From Rikenella sp. (GTDB lineage: Bacteria > Bacteroidota > Bacteroidia > Bacteroidales > Rikenellaceae), in NCBI GenBank assembly GCA_029054535.1, contig JAIDFC010000063.1, positions 1 to 15,479 on the forward strand: a stretch of DNA of 15,479 bases, read 5' to 3'. The first letter of the stretch is position 1; every line of letters starts with the position of its first letter. Made by a program: the position numbers and the translations under genes. The notes under the pieces are model-generated. The model saw nothing but the letters and a program-made list of their open reading frames with translations. It ran no database searches and had not been told where the DNA came from. Positions 1 to 9,736 of the stretch are shown piece after piece.

Positions 1-107
1 CGTCCACGGCCCCCCCCTCTCAAAAACCACGCGGTGCCCCGGGCATTCGAAGGCCGGTAGACCCGCCTCGTTCAACAGCACAAGGCCGAGAGAAAAGAGC
101 AGCACTA

Positions 108-1754
<1,647 letters not shown>

Positions 1755-2086
1755 TTATTGTTCATTTTTAATAAACAGTTATTTGGCTACTGTATGAAAC
1801 AGCCGCTTTATCCATTGGACGCCCGGGAGCGACCGCTTAGGGTAGAGGCTGCCAGCAAAAGGCCTGAAGCTTATCTCTCCGCGCGCCAGCGATTCAATTT
1901 ATTTCGATGTAAATCGCAATAAATTGAATCGTTCCTTAAGGCGTGGCGCGCGAAAACCGGATCCGACTGCGCTCAAGCCGCGCGGGCTGCGGGTGCCCCC
2001 GCCGGGCGGGCAATGCTACGCATTGCTAATGTTCTTAAAACAGTACCCGTACGTAGCAAAAGAACGGTTATAAAAATGAACGAATT
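1755..2086. repeat. Intergenic hairpin element G, inside the groES-groEL spacer
   Basis: This ORF-free element fills almost all of the 1743-2121 gap between groES and groEL. Its left end (about 1755-1804) is an imperfect inverted copy of its right end (about 2040-2086). Both ends carry GTAGC-AAA followed by AACGG/AACTG, then a run ending in AAAAATGAAC. The same end motif bounds the element at 9395-9736. Near the left end is a short TGAA-loop hairpin (CTGT-ATGAA-ACAG), a shrunken version of the 10-bp hairpin in the other copies. Inside lie a nested hairpin (1881-1951) and a 7-bp hairpin with arms GCAATGC/GCATTGC at 2010-2026. The core from 1800 to 2040 aligns by eye with 14036-14250. What it does is unknown. 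It may be a non-autonomous mobile element or an RNA structure that tunes groEL relative to groES. Confidence 0.7.
1881..1951. repeat. Nested inverted repeat: GC-rich outer and AT-rich inner stem
   Basis: The inner hairpin (1891-1930) has perfect 13-bp arms GATTCAATTTATT (1891-1903) and AATAAATTGAATC (1918-1930). It continues past a T/C mismatch into CGAT/ATCG around a GTAA loop. Outside it, GCGCGCCA (1881-1888) pairs with TGGCGCGC (1944-1951), leaving an asymmetric linker on the right. The same plan, with different sequence, recurs at 14087-14163. If transcribed it would form a very stable structure between groES and groEL. It is not followed by a U-run on the groEL-coding strand, so it does not look like a simple terminator. 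Confidence 0.85.
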
Positions 2087-2121
2087 AATTCAATTGAGAA
2101 ATTATTGAGAAACGACTACGC

Positions 2122-2391
2122 TTAGATGATGGCCAAAACGTCGTTTTGCTTCATGATAAGGTAGTCTTTGCCGTCGACCGTGATTTCGGTACCGGCATAC
2201 TTGCCGTAGAGGACCTGGTCGCCGACTTTGACTTCCATTTTGACCTCGTCCGTACCCGGTCCTACGGCCACGACAGTTCCGGCCAGCGGTTTTTCTTTAG
2301 CGGTGTCCGGAATGAAAAGCCCCGATGCGGTTTTCTCTTCGGCCGGTTTCGGCTCGATCAGCACACGATCTGCTAACGGTTTGATTTTCAT
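2122..2391 (-). CDS. groES: 10-kDa co-chaperonin GroES
   Basis: This is the co-chaperonin that caps the GroEL ring as a heptameric lid. I chose the ATG at 2391, giving an 89-residue protein beginning [10 protein letters not shown], the typical GroES N-terminus. An upstream in-frame ATG would add 14 non-conserved residues. Visible features are the N-terminal PLxDRVLIEP strand (residues 5-14), the mobile loop at about 17-32 with its hydrophobic tripeptide LFI (25-27) that docks on GroEL, and the C-terminal segment with [13 protein letters not shown]. The 5' side is A-rich (ACACAAATC before ATG) without a Shine-Dalgarno site. It is the first gene of the groES-groEL unit and lies behind a sigma-54-like promoter and a leader hairpin. 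The long spacer to groEL is the odd point. Confidence 0.97.
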   Translation of the reverse strand: MKIKPLADRVLIEPKPAEEKTASGLFIPDTAKEKPLAGTVVAVGPGTDEVKMEVKVGDQVLYGKYAGTEITVDGKDYLIMKQNDVLAII

Positions 2392-2425
2392 GATTTGTGT
2401 ATGTTTTGTGTGATTAGTTTCGTCG

Positions 2426-2445
2426 GCGTCCACCTTGGCGGACGC
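2426..2445 (-). promoter_or_regulatory. Stem-loop in the groES 5' leader
   Basis: On the groES-coding strand the arms GCGTCC and GGACGC form a 6-bp GC-rich stem around an 8-nt loop. If transcription starts near 2447, as the sigma-54-like site predicts, this hairpin would sit at the extreme 5' end of the mRNA, about 35 nt before the start codon. It is not a CIRCE operator: that inverted repeat (TTAGCACTC with 9-nt spacing) is absent. A role in mRNA stability or heat sensing is conceivable but unsupported. Confidence 0.4.
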
Positions 2446-2457
2446 GGCCCGTTATCT

Positions 2458-2473
2458 TGCATATTCTGTGCCA
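2458..2473 (-). promoter_or_regulatory. Sigma-54-type (-24/-12) promoter of groESL
   Basis: The minus strand reads TGGCACAGAATATGCA, against the RpoN consensus TGGCAC-N5-TTGCW. The GG and GC dinucleotides have exact -24/-12 spacing, and only the first T of the TTGC block differs from the core. The predicted start is near 2447, giving a leader of about 56 nt to the groES ATG. The same stretch has no convincing TAnnTTTG box at the right distance for the Bacteroidota housekeeping sigma factor. This is a by-eye call. Presence of rpoN in this genome is assumed. Confidence 0.5.
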
Positions 2474-2503
2474 AACCCCGTTCGGCACCCGTTTTATGCC
2501 AAA

Positions 2504-2525
2504 ATGGCAGCCCGCGGGCTGCCAT
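2504..2525. repeat. Perfect 22-bp GC-rich palindrome upstream of groES
   Basis: The arms ATGGCAGCCC and GGGCTGCCAT flank a central GC, forming a perfect 22-bp inverted repeat. It lies about 130 bp past the stop codon of the lipoprotein gene, on the same strand. It is also centred about 67 bp upstream of the predicted groES start. It could therefore be the terminator stem of the valS-lipoprotein transcript, although only a short T-run (ATTTTGG) follows. Alternatively it could be a binding site for an activator of the sigma-54-like promoter. The sequence alone does not decide. Confidence 0.6.
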
Positions 2526-2560
2526 AAAAATTATTTGTCTTGCGTGCCGTCAGGCACTGC

Positions 2561-2631
2561 GGGCCGACGCCACCCCAGGCGGAGGGCTGCAACTCTCGCG
2601 CAGCTCGATGCACCTCCGCTGGCGCCGGCCC
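2561..2631. repeat. Short element with 12-bp terminal inverted repeats, copy A
   Basis: This 71-bp stretch is bounded by GGGCCGACGCCA (2561-2572) and TGGCGCCGGCCC (2620-2631), inverted repeats with one mismatch. A second copy lies at 14318-14387 with the same ends and a recognisably similar interior, sharing GC-rich ends, CAA-TCTCGC and GCTCG-TG blocks. No ORF is present. Both copies sit in intergenic DNA. It resembles a REP/REPIN or miniature transposable element in form; this class is inferred from structure only. Confidence 0.65.
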
Positions 2632-2655
2632 CAATCCGTTATAAATTTACTCTAC

Positions 2656-4023
2656 CTACTGCACCGCCACCTCGACCGCCGCCGGGAAGAGCCGTTCCGG
2701 GTCGAAGAACGTGGCACAGCTGTTCACCATATTGGCCGTGTTGAGTTCCACCATGCCGTTGAACGCCTCGCGTCCGTTGACCACGATCTTCACCGGCTGC
2801 GACAGATCCACCAATTTATCGTTCAAATAGACGATCACCTTGCCTTTGGTCGCCGGCGTGTAGGTTTTGGCGTATTTCAACGGGAGGTTCCACTGACTGG
2901 TCCGTTCGGTCGCCTCGGAAGTCATCGTGCTGACCTTCAGGTCGACCGTATTGCCGTCGATGGTCATCTCGTAGCACGAGCGCGCCGAACCGTCGTCCGA
3001 CCGTTCCACGACCGCCAGGTTGTAGAACCCGTCGCGATACCGCCCGTCCATGGCAAAATCTTCCCAAAAGAAGTATTTCGGCCACGGATTCCGCGTGTAA
3101 CCTTTCATCCACGGCGTCGTCGGGTTGTAGTCGATCGAAGTGTGCGTTTTCCCCGGAACCACCTGAATATTATGTTCGTACAACCCCGGATGCTCCGCAG
3201 CCAACCGATCGAACTCCTCCAGAGCCGCCTGCGTCAGCTCGTTGCGGCAGAAACCGAGGTCCTCCGACCCCGTACGCAGCGAGAAGGCAATATTGGCACA
3301 GTTCTCGGCCGGCGCATTTTCCAACGGCTCGCCCCCGGCGATCGGCCCCGCCGCCGCCAAGTAGTCGGCGTAGAACGACGCTAACCGCTGACTCCCGTAC
3401 GCCCCTTCCGAAATCCCGAAGAAGTAGACGCGGTTCGGATCGATCTCGCCCGAAATATAGGCCTGCCTCAACAGCCGTTCCCAAGCCTGTTGTTTGGCTT
3501 TCTGCCACCACCGGTAATAGCTGCCCTCGTTCGGAATCTGCGGAATGAAATAGGCCGACGGCGCATCGGCAAACCGCGAGCAAATCGAAAAACCGGTGCT
3601 CCACTCGCTGGCTTTCGGCCCCGAACCGTGCATGTAGACGAACAACGGCCATCCGGCATCCGGTTTCGCAGCCCCTTTGGTCCCATAGTAGTACGGCATG
3701 ATCGCGTTCGGCTCGTAAGCGGTCAGGTCGAACCGTCCGCTATGGGTCTGGTTCAACGGATTCAAAGCGATCAGTTTATCTTCTGCAAAATCCCGGTTGG
3801 CGACTTTCCACGACGCCCACACCGTATCCCGCGCTTCGTCCACGGCCTCGGCCGTCGTCAGCGTCTTCCCGCCCGTATAAGCGGCTTCGTCGCCTCCCAA
3901 GTAGCTCGCGAAATAAGCGACATACGCCGGATCCGTATTCTTAGCATCCGGAGGGGTCGGGGTTTCGGCTTTGCTGCAACCGAACAGCGGCAACAAACCG
4001 AGCAAAAAAAAGATCTTTTTCAT
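2656..4023 (-). CDS. Secreted lipoprotein, alpha/beta-hydrolase (esterase/PHB depolymerase-like)
   Basis: This predicted lipoprotein hydrolase acts outside the cytoplasm. I chose the ATG at 4023 (455 aa) because it gives a lipoprotein signal: MKK, a hydrophobic stretch and lipobox LFGC with Cys16. Longer in-frame starts would bury the signal and run into valS. The hydrolase domain spans about residues 100-300. It has a HGSG oxyanion-hole motif (132-135), a nucleophile elbow GISEG with Ser205, and plausible acid and base residues Asp255 (GSEDLG) and His294 (GKTHTS). The C-terminal 110 residues look like a beta-rich domain with an NGREAFNG segment, seen in related Bacteroidota hydrolases. The gene starts 37 bp after the valS stop on the same strand, so it is probably cotranscribed, though functionally unrelated. 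The substrate is unknown: an acyl or polysaccharide ester is possible, and nothing in the neighbourhood indicates which. Confidence 0.85.
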   Translation of the reverse strand: MKKIFFLLGLLPLFGCSKAETPTPPDAKNTDPAYVAYFASYLGGDEAAYTGGKTLTTAEAVDEARDTVWASWKVANRDFAEDKLIALNPLNQTHSGRFDLTAYEPNAIMPYYYGTKGAAKPDAGWPLFVYMHGSGPKASEWSTGFSICSRFADAPSAYFIPQIPNEGSYYRWWQKAKQQAWERLLRQAYISGEIDPNRVYFFGISEGAYGSQRLASFYADYLAAAGPIAGGEPLENAPAENCANIAFSLRTGSEDLGFCRNELTQAALEEFDRLAAEHPGLYEHNIQVVPGKTHTSIDYNPTTPWMKGYTRNPWPKYFFWEDFAMDGRYRDGFYNLAVVERSDDGSARSCYEMTIDGNTVDLKVSTMTSEATERTSQWNLPLKYAKTYTPATKGKVIVYLNDKLVDLSQPVKIVVNGREAFNGMVELNTANMVNSCATFFDPERLFPAAVEVAVQ

Positions 4024-4060
4024 ATTCAAACAGTGTGAGGTTAGTAACATCTTAATTATT

Positions 4061-6748
4061 TTATTCCCCCAAAGCCGCCAGCTGCGCCTCCAAAGCCCGA
4101 ATCTTCGCCTCGGCATCGGCCTGCTTGGCCCGCTCGTTCGCGATGACCTGTTCCGGCGCATTCTGCACGAACCGCTCGTTCGAGAGCTTCTTCATGACGC
4201 TCGCCAGGAACCCCCGCGCATAGTCCAGCTCCTTGCCGATCCGCTCGCGTTCGGCCGCCGCATCGACCATCCCCCCCAGCGGAATGAAATACTCCGTGGT
4301 CTTCACGATAAACGCCGCCGCTCCGGCCGGTTTCTCCGCCCCGGAAGCGCCTGCAGCCAACGGCGTGATCGCCGACAGGTTCCCCATCTTCGCGATCACT
4401 GCCCCGAACTCGGCCGGATAATTCTCGTCCACCGTGCAGAAGAGTTCCAACAACTCTTTCTGCGCGATATTCTTGGTCTTGCGCACGTTCCGAATACCGC
4501 CGACGATTTCTTTCACCAGCTCGAACCGTTCCACCAGCTCCGCCCCGCGAGACGGAACCTCCAACGGCGCATAGCGGCTCACCATAATCGAATCCCGCGG
4601 CCCCCGCTCGGCGATATAGTGCCAAATCTCCTCCGTAATAAACGGCATATACGGGTGCAGCTGCTGCAACAACCGCTCGAAAAATCCGATCGTCGCCCGA
4701 TAGGTCGTCGCGTCCATCGCCTCTCCGTACGCCGGTTTCACCAACTCGAGGTACCACCCCGAGAAATCCTCCCAGAACAGTCGATACAACGTCATCAAGG
4801 CATCCGAAATCCGGAAGGCAGCGAAGTGTTCGTCGATCTCGGCCACCGCCGCAGCCAGCCGCGCGCCGAACCACTCGACCGCCACGCGAGCCGATTCCGG
4901 CTGCGCCACCGTCGCCCCCTCCGGCACATCCCACATCCGAATCAACCGGAACGAGTTCCAGATCTTGTTCCCGAAGTTCCGCCCCTGCTCGATCAACGAC
5001 TCGTCCCAAATAATATCGTTCCCGGCCGAAGAACAAAGCATCATCGCCACCCGAACGCTATCCGCCCCGTACTTCGCGATCAGATCCAGCGGATCGGGCG
5101 AGTTACCCAGCGACTTGGACATCTTCCGCCTCAACTTATCCCGCACGATCCCCGTCAGGTAAACATTACTGAACGGCCGTTCCCCCTGGTACTCATACCC
5201 CGCGATAATCATCCGCGCCACCCAGAAGAACAGGATCTCCGGCGCCGTAACCAGGTCGTTCGTCGGATAGTAGTACTCGATCTCCCGGTTATGCGGATCC
5301 AGAATCCCGTCGAACACCGACTGCGGCCACAGCCACGAACTGAACCAGGTGTCCAGCACGTCCGGATCCCGGGTCAGGTCGGCCTCCGTCAAAGCGTCGT
5401 TGCCGGTCTTGGCACGAGCCAGCTTCACCGCCTCCGCCGGCGTCTCGGCCACGACGAATCCCCCCCCGAAAGACTGCGGAATATAATAGGCCGGAATCTG
5501 CTGCCCCCACCACAGCTGACGGCTCACGCACCAGTCCTTGACGTTCTCCATCCAATGTCGGTACGTATTCTTGAACTTGGCCGGCACGAGCCGGATCACA
5601 TCCTCCATCACCGCCCGCAGGGCCGGTTTCGAGAGTTCGTCCATCCGCAGGAACCACTGCATCGAGAGCTTCGGTTCGATCACCGCCCCGCTGCGTTCCG
5701 ACGTCCCCACCTTGTTGGTATACTCCTCGACCTTTTCAAGCAACCCCGCCTTCTGAAGATCCCCCTCGATCACGCGCCGCACCTCGAACCGGTCCATCCC
5801 CACATACAAACCCGCCGCCTCGCCGAGCGTCCCGTTGTCGTTGAAAATGTCGATGCTCGGCAGCCCGTGCTTCTCGCCCAACATGTAGTCGTTCACGTCG
5901 TGCGCCGGGGTAACTTTCAAGCACCCGGTCCCGAACTCGATATCGACATACTCGTCCTCGATCACCGGTATCGACCGCCCCACGAGCGGCACAACGACCC
6001 GTTTCCCCCTGAGCCACGCATTCTTCGGGTCCGCCGGATTGATACACATCGCCGTATCGCCCATAATGGTCTCCGGCCGCGTCGTGGCCACCACCGCATA
6101 CTTAGGCGCAGCAGGATCCGAGTCCGGATTTTCGACCATATAACGCAGGTAGTAGAGCTTCCCATGCTCCTCCTTATAAATCACCTCCTCGTCCGAGATC
6201 GCGGTCAGCGCCGCCGGATCCCAGTTCACCATCCGCACCCCGCGATAGATCTTCCCTTTATTGTAGAGGTCCACGAAGACATGGATCACCGCCTCCGAAA
6301 GCCGCGGATCCATCGTGAACTTGGTCCGCGCCCAGTCGCACGACGCCCCGAGCTTCTTGAGCTGCTCGAGAATGATCCCGCCGTGCTTCTCCTTCCACGC
6401 CCAGGCATGCTCGAGGAACTCCTCGCGCGTCAGGTCGGATTTCTTGATCCCCTCGGCAGCGAGTTTCTGCACGACTTTCGCCTCGGTGGCAATCGAAGCG
6501 TGGTCCGTCCCCGGCACCCAGCAGGCGTTCTTGCCCTGCATCCGCGCCCGACGCACCAGCACGTCCTGGATCGTATTGTTCAACATATGCCCCATATGCA
6601 GCACCCCCGTTACATTCGGCGGCGGAATGACGATCGTATAAGGTTCGCGCTCGTCCGGCTCCGAGTGGAAGAAACCGTTCTCCATCCAGTAGGCATACCA
6701 CTTGTCCTCTTTTTCGGCCGGGTCGTATTTGGCAGGTATCTCTGTCAT
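4061..6748 (-). CDS. valS: Valyl-tRNA synthetase
   Basis: ValS charges tRNA-Val with valine, editing misactivated threonine. The protein is full length at 895 residues. Class I signature motifs are present: the HIGH-type sequence HMGH (residues 51-54), preceded by PPPNVTGVL, and KMSKS (542-546) followed by [11 protein letters not shown]. The central CP1 editing domain occupies roughly 180-380, with the [13 protein letters not shown] segment. An anticodon-binding domain follows KMSKS. A C-terminal coiled-coil tRNA-binding arm covers about the last 65 residues, rich in Ala, Glu, Lys and Arg and ending [13 protein letters not shown]. The ATG at 6748 is the conserved start ([10 protein letters not shown]). 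It diverges from lon across a 212-bp region that holds promoter boxes for both genes, and a lipoprotein gene follows 37 bp downstream. There is nothing anomalous in the sequence. Confidence 0.98.
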   Translation of the reverse strand: MTEIPAKYDPAEKEDKWYAYWMENGFFHSEPDEREPYTIVIPPPNVTGVLHMGHMLNNTIQDVLVRRARMQGKNACWVPGTDHASIATEAKVVQKLAAEGIKKSDLTREEFLEHAWAWKEKHGGIILEQLKKLGASCDWARTKFTMDPRLSEAVIHVFVDLYNKGKIYRGVRMVNWDPAALTAISDEEVIYKEEHGKLYYLRYMVENPDSDPAAPKYAVVATTRPETIMGDTAMCINPADPKNAWLRGKRVVVPLVGRSIPVIEDEYVDIEFGTGCLKVTPAHDVNDYMLGEKHGLPSIDIFNDNGTLGEAAGLYVGMDRFEVRRVIEGDLQKAGLLEKVEEYTNKVGTSERSGAVIEPKLSMQWFLRMDELSKPALRAVMEDVIRLVPAKFKNTYRHWMENVKDWCVSRQLWWGQQIPAYYIPQSFGGGFVVAETPAEAVKLARAKTGNDALTEADLTRDPDVLDTWFSSWLWPQSVFDGILDPHNREIEYYYPTNDLVTAPEILFFWVARMIIAGYEYQGERPFSNVYLTGIVRDKLRRKMSKSLGNSPDPLDLIAKYGADSVRVAMMLCSSAGNDIIWDESLIEQGRNFGNKIWNSFRLIRMWDVPEGATVAQPESARVAVEWFGARLAAAVAEIDEHFAAFRISDALMTLYRLFWEDFSGWYLELVKPAYGEAMDATTYRATIGFFERLLQQLHPYMPFITEEIWHYIAERGPRDSIMVSRYAPLEVPSRGAELVERFELVKEIVGGIRNVRKTKNIAQKELLELFCTVDENYPAEFGAVIAKMGNLSAITPLAAGASGAEKPAGAAAFIVKTTEYFIPLGGMVDAAAERERIGKELDYARGFLASVMKKLSNERFVQNAPEQVIANERAKQADAEAKIRALEAQLAALGE

Positions 6749-6807
6749 TTTGTCCGATTTTTTAGCGAATTGCGCTTTTGCACACTTTTTGCAAAAGTCC
6801 GAGAAGA

Positions 6808-6815
6808 CAAAATTA
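6808..6815 (-). promoter_or_regulatory. Bacteroidota -7 box (TAATTTTG) upstream of valS
   Basis: On the minus strand TAATTTTG matches the Bacteroidota TAnnTTTG element, about 60 bp before the valS ATG. No clear TTTG -33 element is seen at the usual spacing, so the call is moderate. Between it and the gene, CTTTTGCA (6775-6782) and TGCAAAAG (6790-6797) form an 8-bp inverted repeat in the predicted leader. Confidence 0.45.
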
Positions 6816-6890
6816 CAAAACAGTTTCCGAATTCACCGCACCTGTCCGCGGAAAAGATGGCGAGAATCGTTTCCGTCGCCGTTTTTTTCG

Positions 6891-6898
6891 TACTTTTG
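6891..6898 (+). promoter_or_regulatory. Bacteroidota -7 box (TACTTTTG) upstream of lon
   Basis: TACTTTTG matches TAnnTTTG and would start transcription near 6903, giving a leader of about 57 nt. The leader has a purine-rich stretch GGGAGGTG (6939-6946), 14 nt before the lon ATG. That is too distant to be a convincing Shine-Dalgarno site. A T-rich region lies upstream, but no exact TTTG -33 box is present. Confidence 0.5.
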
Positions 6899-6960
6899 CG
6901 ATTCGCCCCTCGGGGTTCGCCAGGGGGAGGGGGAGAGAGGGAGGTGCGCTTTATCAAATA

Positions 6961-9393
6961 ATGTCTATGAGTAACAAGAAAGATAATAAGACTTTCGACC
7001 AGCTGGCCGGCATATCGGACATGCTGGACGGGAAAACGCAGGTGATTCCGATCGTCTCGGACGACGACGATATGCCCGAGGGGGGGGCGATGCCCGATGT
7101 GCTGCCGATTCTGACCCTGCGCAGCTCGGTGCTCTTTCCGGGAGCCATCACGCCGATCACCGTCGGACGCGAAAAGTCGATGAAACTGGTGCGCGACGTC
7201 GAACGGAACGGAGGACTCCTCGGGGCGCTGCTCCAGAAAGAGGCCGAGGTCGAAAACCCCGGACCGGACGACCTGTATGCCGTGGGGACCGCGGCGCGGA
7301 TCCTGAAAGTGCTCGAGATGCCGAACGGCAACCTGACCGTCATTCTGCACGGGGTCGAAAAGTTCGAGGTGCGGGAGTTCGTCAGCTCCGACCCGTTCTT
7401 CAAGGCCAGCGTGCGGCCGCTCAAGGACCTCGCCCCGGAAAAAGCCAATGTCGAACTCGACGCGCTGGTCGAATCGATCAAGGAGATCGCCCTGAAGATC
7501 GTGGGGATGTCGACCAACATTCCCCAAGAAGCGACTTTCGCCATCAAGAACATCGACAGCCGGCGGGGGATCATCAACTTCGTTAGCTCAAACATCGACC
7601 TGCCGGATACCGACCGACAGGCTTTGTTAGAGGCACCGGGACTCATCGCTCGGGCGCGGAAACTGCTCGAAATCTTGGTGCGGGAGCTGCAATTGATCGA
7701 ACTGAAGAACGAAATCCAGAGCAAGGTCAAGGAAGACATCGACCAGCAGCAACGCGAATACTTCCTGCAACAGCAGATCCGGACCATTCAGGACGAACTG
7801 GGGGGAAATACCGCCGAACAGGAGTTGGACGAGCTGCGCAAACAGGCCGAGACCAAGAAGTGGAGCGAGGAAGTGAAAGAGCTGTTCTACAAGGAGCTCG
7901 GCAAACTGGACCGGATGAACCCGGCGGTGGCGGAGTACTCGGTGCAGATGAACTACCTGCAGTTGATGCTGGAGCTGCCGTGGAACGAGACCACGAAAGA
8001 CAACCTCGACCTGAAGCGGGCCAAAAAACGTTTGGACAAGGACCATTTCGGGCTGGACGACGTGAAAGACCGGATCCTGGAACACCTCGCGGTGCTGAAA
8101 CTCAAGGGGGATTTGAAATCGCCGATTCTGTGCCTCTACGGGCCTCCGGGGGTGGGGAAAACATCGCTCGGGAAGTCCGTGGCGGCATCGCTCAAGCGGA
8201 AGTTCGGGCGGATCTCGCTCGGCGGGATGCACGACGAGGCGGAGATCAGAGGACACCGGCGAACCTATATCGGGGCGATGCCGGGCCGGATCATCCAGAC
8301 GATTCGACGGGCAGGGTCGTCGAATCCGGTGATTATTCTGGACGAGATCGACAAGGTCGGACAATCGAACCACGGCGACCCGGCATCGGCGCTGCTCGAG
8401 GTGCTCGATCCGGAACAGAACAGCACCTTCCATGACAACTACCTGGATACGGAGTACGACCTCTCGAAAGTACTGTTCATCGCGACGGCGAACAATGTGG
8501 GGAATATTTCATCGGCGTTGCGCGACCGGATGGAGATGATCAACGTGTCGGGATACCTGCTGGAAGAGAAAATCAAGATCGTCAAACGGCACCTGTTGCC
8601 GAAACAGCTGGAGGCGCACGGCGTGCCGGCCGATAAACTGAAGCTGAGCAAGCGGGTGATCGAGAAGATCATCTCGGAGTACACCCGCGAGTCGGGGGTG
8701 CGGACGCTGGACAAGTTGATGGCCAAGATCGTGCGGTATCGGGCGAAGGAGATCGGGATGGAGGAGACTTTCGAGGTCGAAATCACGCCGGCGGCGGTCG
8801 AAAAGATCCTCGGCGTGCCGCGCTACCTGAACGAGATGTACGAAGGGAATCAACATGTCGGAGTGGTAACGGGGCTGGCTTGGACGGAGGTCGGCGGGGA
8901 TATTCTCTACATCGAATCGTCGCTCAACCGGGGCAAGGGGAACCTCATCATCACAGGGAACTTAGGAGATGTGATGAAAGAGTCGGCATCCATTGCTTTG
9001 GGCTGGGTGAAGGCCCACGCGGACGCTTTAGGGATCGCGCAAACGATGTTCGAGGAAAACGATATCCACATCCACGTACCGGAGGGGGCGATTCCGAAAG
9101 ACGGACCGTCGGCCGGGATCACGATGGTTACGGCGCTGACGTCGGTCTTCACGGGACGGAAGGTCCAGGCGCGGTACGCCATGACGGGCGAAACGACGCT
9201 CCGCGGCAAGGTCCTGCCGGTGGGCGGGGTCAAGGAGAAGATCCTCGCCGCCAAACGGGCGGGCATTACGGACATCATCCTGAGCGCGGAAAACCGAAAG
9301 GATATCGAGGATATCAAGGCGGAGTACGTCAAGGGGTTGACGTTCCATTATGTGGATACGCTGGACGACGTCTTGAAACTCGCTTTGGTGTAG
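6961..9393 (+). CDS. lon: ATP-dependent protease Lon
   Basis: Lon is a cytoplasmic AAA+ serine protease that degrades misfolded and regulatory proteins. I chose the ATG at 6961, giving 810 aa; a second ATG two codons later (6967) is equally possible. Domains in order: the N-terminal LON substrate-binding domain, about residues 40-245, starting near LPILTLRSSVLFPG; a coiled linker rich in Gln and Lys (about 250-330); the AAA+ module with Walker A GPPGVGKT (394-401) and Walker B VIILDEID (457-464); and the protease domain with catalytic Ser717 in DGPSAG and Lys760 in GGVKEK. The Ser-Lys separation of 43 residues equals that of E. coli Lon (Ser679/Lys722). It is divergent from valS and convergent with the ftcD-like gene, with a hairpin element and bidirectional terminator just after its stop. 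It is complete and ordinary for the family, slightly longer than E. coli Lon. Confidence 0.98.
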   Translation: MSMSNKKDNKTFDQLAGISDMLDGKTQVIPIVSDDDDMPEGGAMPDVLPILTLRSSVLFPGAITPITVGREKSMKLVRDVERNGGLLGALLQKEAEVENPGPDDLYAVGTAARILKVLEMPNGNLTVILHGVEKFEVREFVSSDPFFKASVRPLKDLAPEKANVELDALVESIKEIALKIVGMSTNIPQEATFAIKNIDSRRGIINFVSSNIDLPDTDRQALLEAPGLIARARKLLEILVRELQLIELKNEIQSKVKEDIDQQQREYFLQQQIRTIQDELGGNTAEQELDELRKQAETKKWSEEVKELFYKELGKLDRMNPAVAEYSVQMNYLQLMLELPWNETTKDNLDLKRAKKRLDKDHFGLDDVKDRILEHLAVLKLKGDLKSPILCLYGPPGVGKTSLGKSVAASLKRKFGRISLGGMHDEAEIRGHRRTYIGAMPGRIIQTIRRAGSSNPVIILDEIDKVGQSNHGDPASALLEVLDPEQNSTFHDNYLDTEYDLSKVLFIATANNVGNISSALRDRMEMINVSGYLLEEKIKIVKRHLLPKQLEAHGVPADKLKLSKRVIEKIISEYTRESGVRTLDKLMAKIVRYRAKEIGMEETFEVEITPAAVEKILGVPRYLNEMYEGNQHVGVVTGLAWTEVGGDILYIESSLNRGKGNLIITGNLGDVMKESASIALGWVKAHADALGIAQTMFEENDIHIHVPEGAIPKDGPSAGITMVTALTSVFTGRKVQARYAMTGETTLRGKVLPVGGVKEKILAAKRAGITDIILSAENRKDIEDIKAEYVKGLTFHYVDTLDDVLKLALV

Positions 9394-9394
9394 T

Positions 9395-9736
9395 TAATCG
9401 TTCGGTTTTTCTGCAACCGTTCTTTAACTACGAGCTGGAACTGCCGCTTTCTTGAAAGAAAGCGGCGCAAAGAACTTTCGGGAATGCTTGCGCATTCCAT
9501 GACCGTTCTTAGTGAATAGTCTCGGTTTACTTTTGGGCTGAAAAATGGGGTGGGCTGAAGGTTGTTATACCTTAGCCCACCCCATTTTTTAGCCCAACAA
9601 TAGCTGCAAGGCTCTTGACTACGGCAGCCCATGCGATACGCAGTATCGCCGGAAGTCTTTTTGGTACTTTTTCTTCAGAAAAAGTACAGTACCCGCACGT
9701 AGCTAAAAAACGGGCTATAGAAAAACCGAACGATTA
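9395..9736. repeat. Intergenic hairpin element E, between convergent lon and ftcD
   Basis: The whole convergent spacer is one quasi-palindromic element. Its tips are a perfect 18-bp inverted repeat (9395-9412 and 9719-9736, TAATCGTTCGGTTTTTCT on plus at the left). It begins 2 bp after the lon stop and its right tip includes the ftcD stop codon. Inside are five hairpins. The outer left (9443-9466) has 10-bp arms GCCGCTTTCT/AGAAAGCGGC and loop TGAA. The inner left (9481-9498) has arms GGAATGC/GCATTCC. The centre (9533-9597) is a long hairpin. The inner right (9633-9649) has arms GCGATAC/GTATCGC. The outer right (9664-9687) has arms GTACTTTTTC/GAAAAAGTAC and loop TTCA, the complement of TGAA. 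No ORF is credible. A closely related copy in opposite orientation lies at 10855-11190. Confidence 0.85.
9533..9597. terminator. Bidirectional Rho-independent terminator (central hairpin of element E)
   Basis: The stem is TGGGGTGGGCT paired with AGCCCACCCCA, extended inward by AAGGT/ACCTT around TGTTAT and outward by AAAAA/TTTTT and GGGCT/AGCCC. It is flanked by A-runs on the left and T-runs on the right, so either strand reads as a GC-rich stem followed by U residues. It lies between lon (plus) and the ftcD-like gene (minus), both of which end facing it. That is exactly where a bidirectional terminator is expected. Confidence 0.75.

Noticed and set aside
2392..2660. CIRCE/HrcA operator expected upstream of groES
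   Set aside because: No TTAGCACTC-N9-GAGTGCTAA-like repeat is present on either strand.
3971..6961. 996-codon open frame antisense to valS
   Set aside because: Arg/His/Pro-rich low-complexity translation caused by codon bias on the opposite strand. valS is unambiguous.
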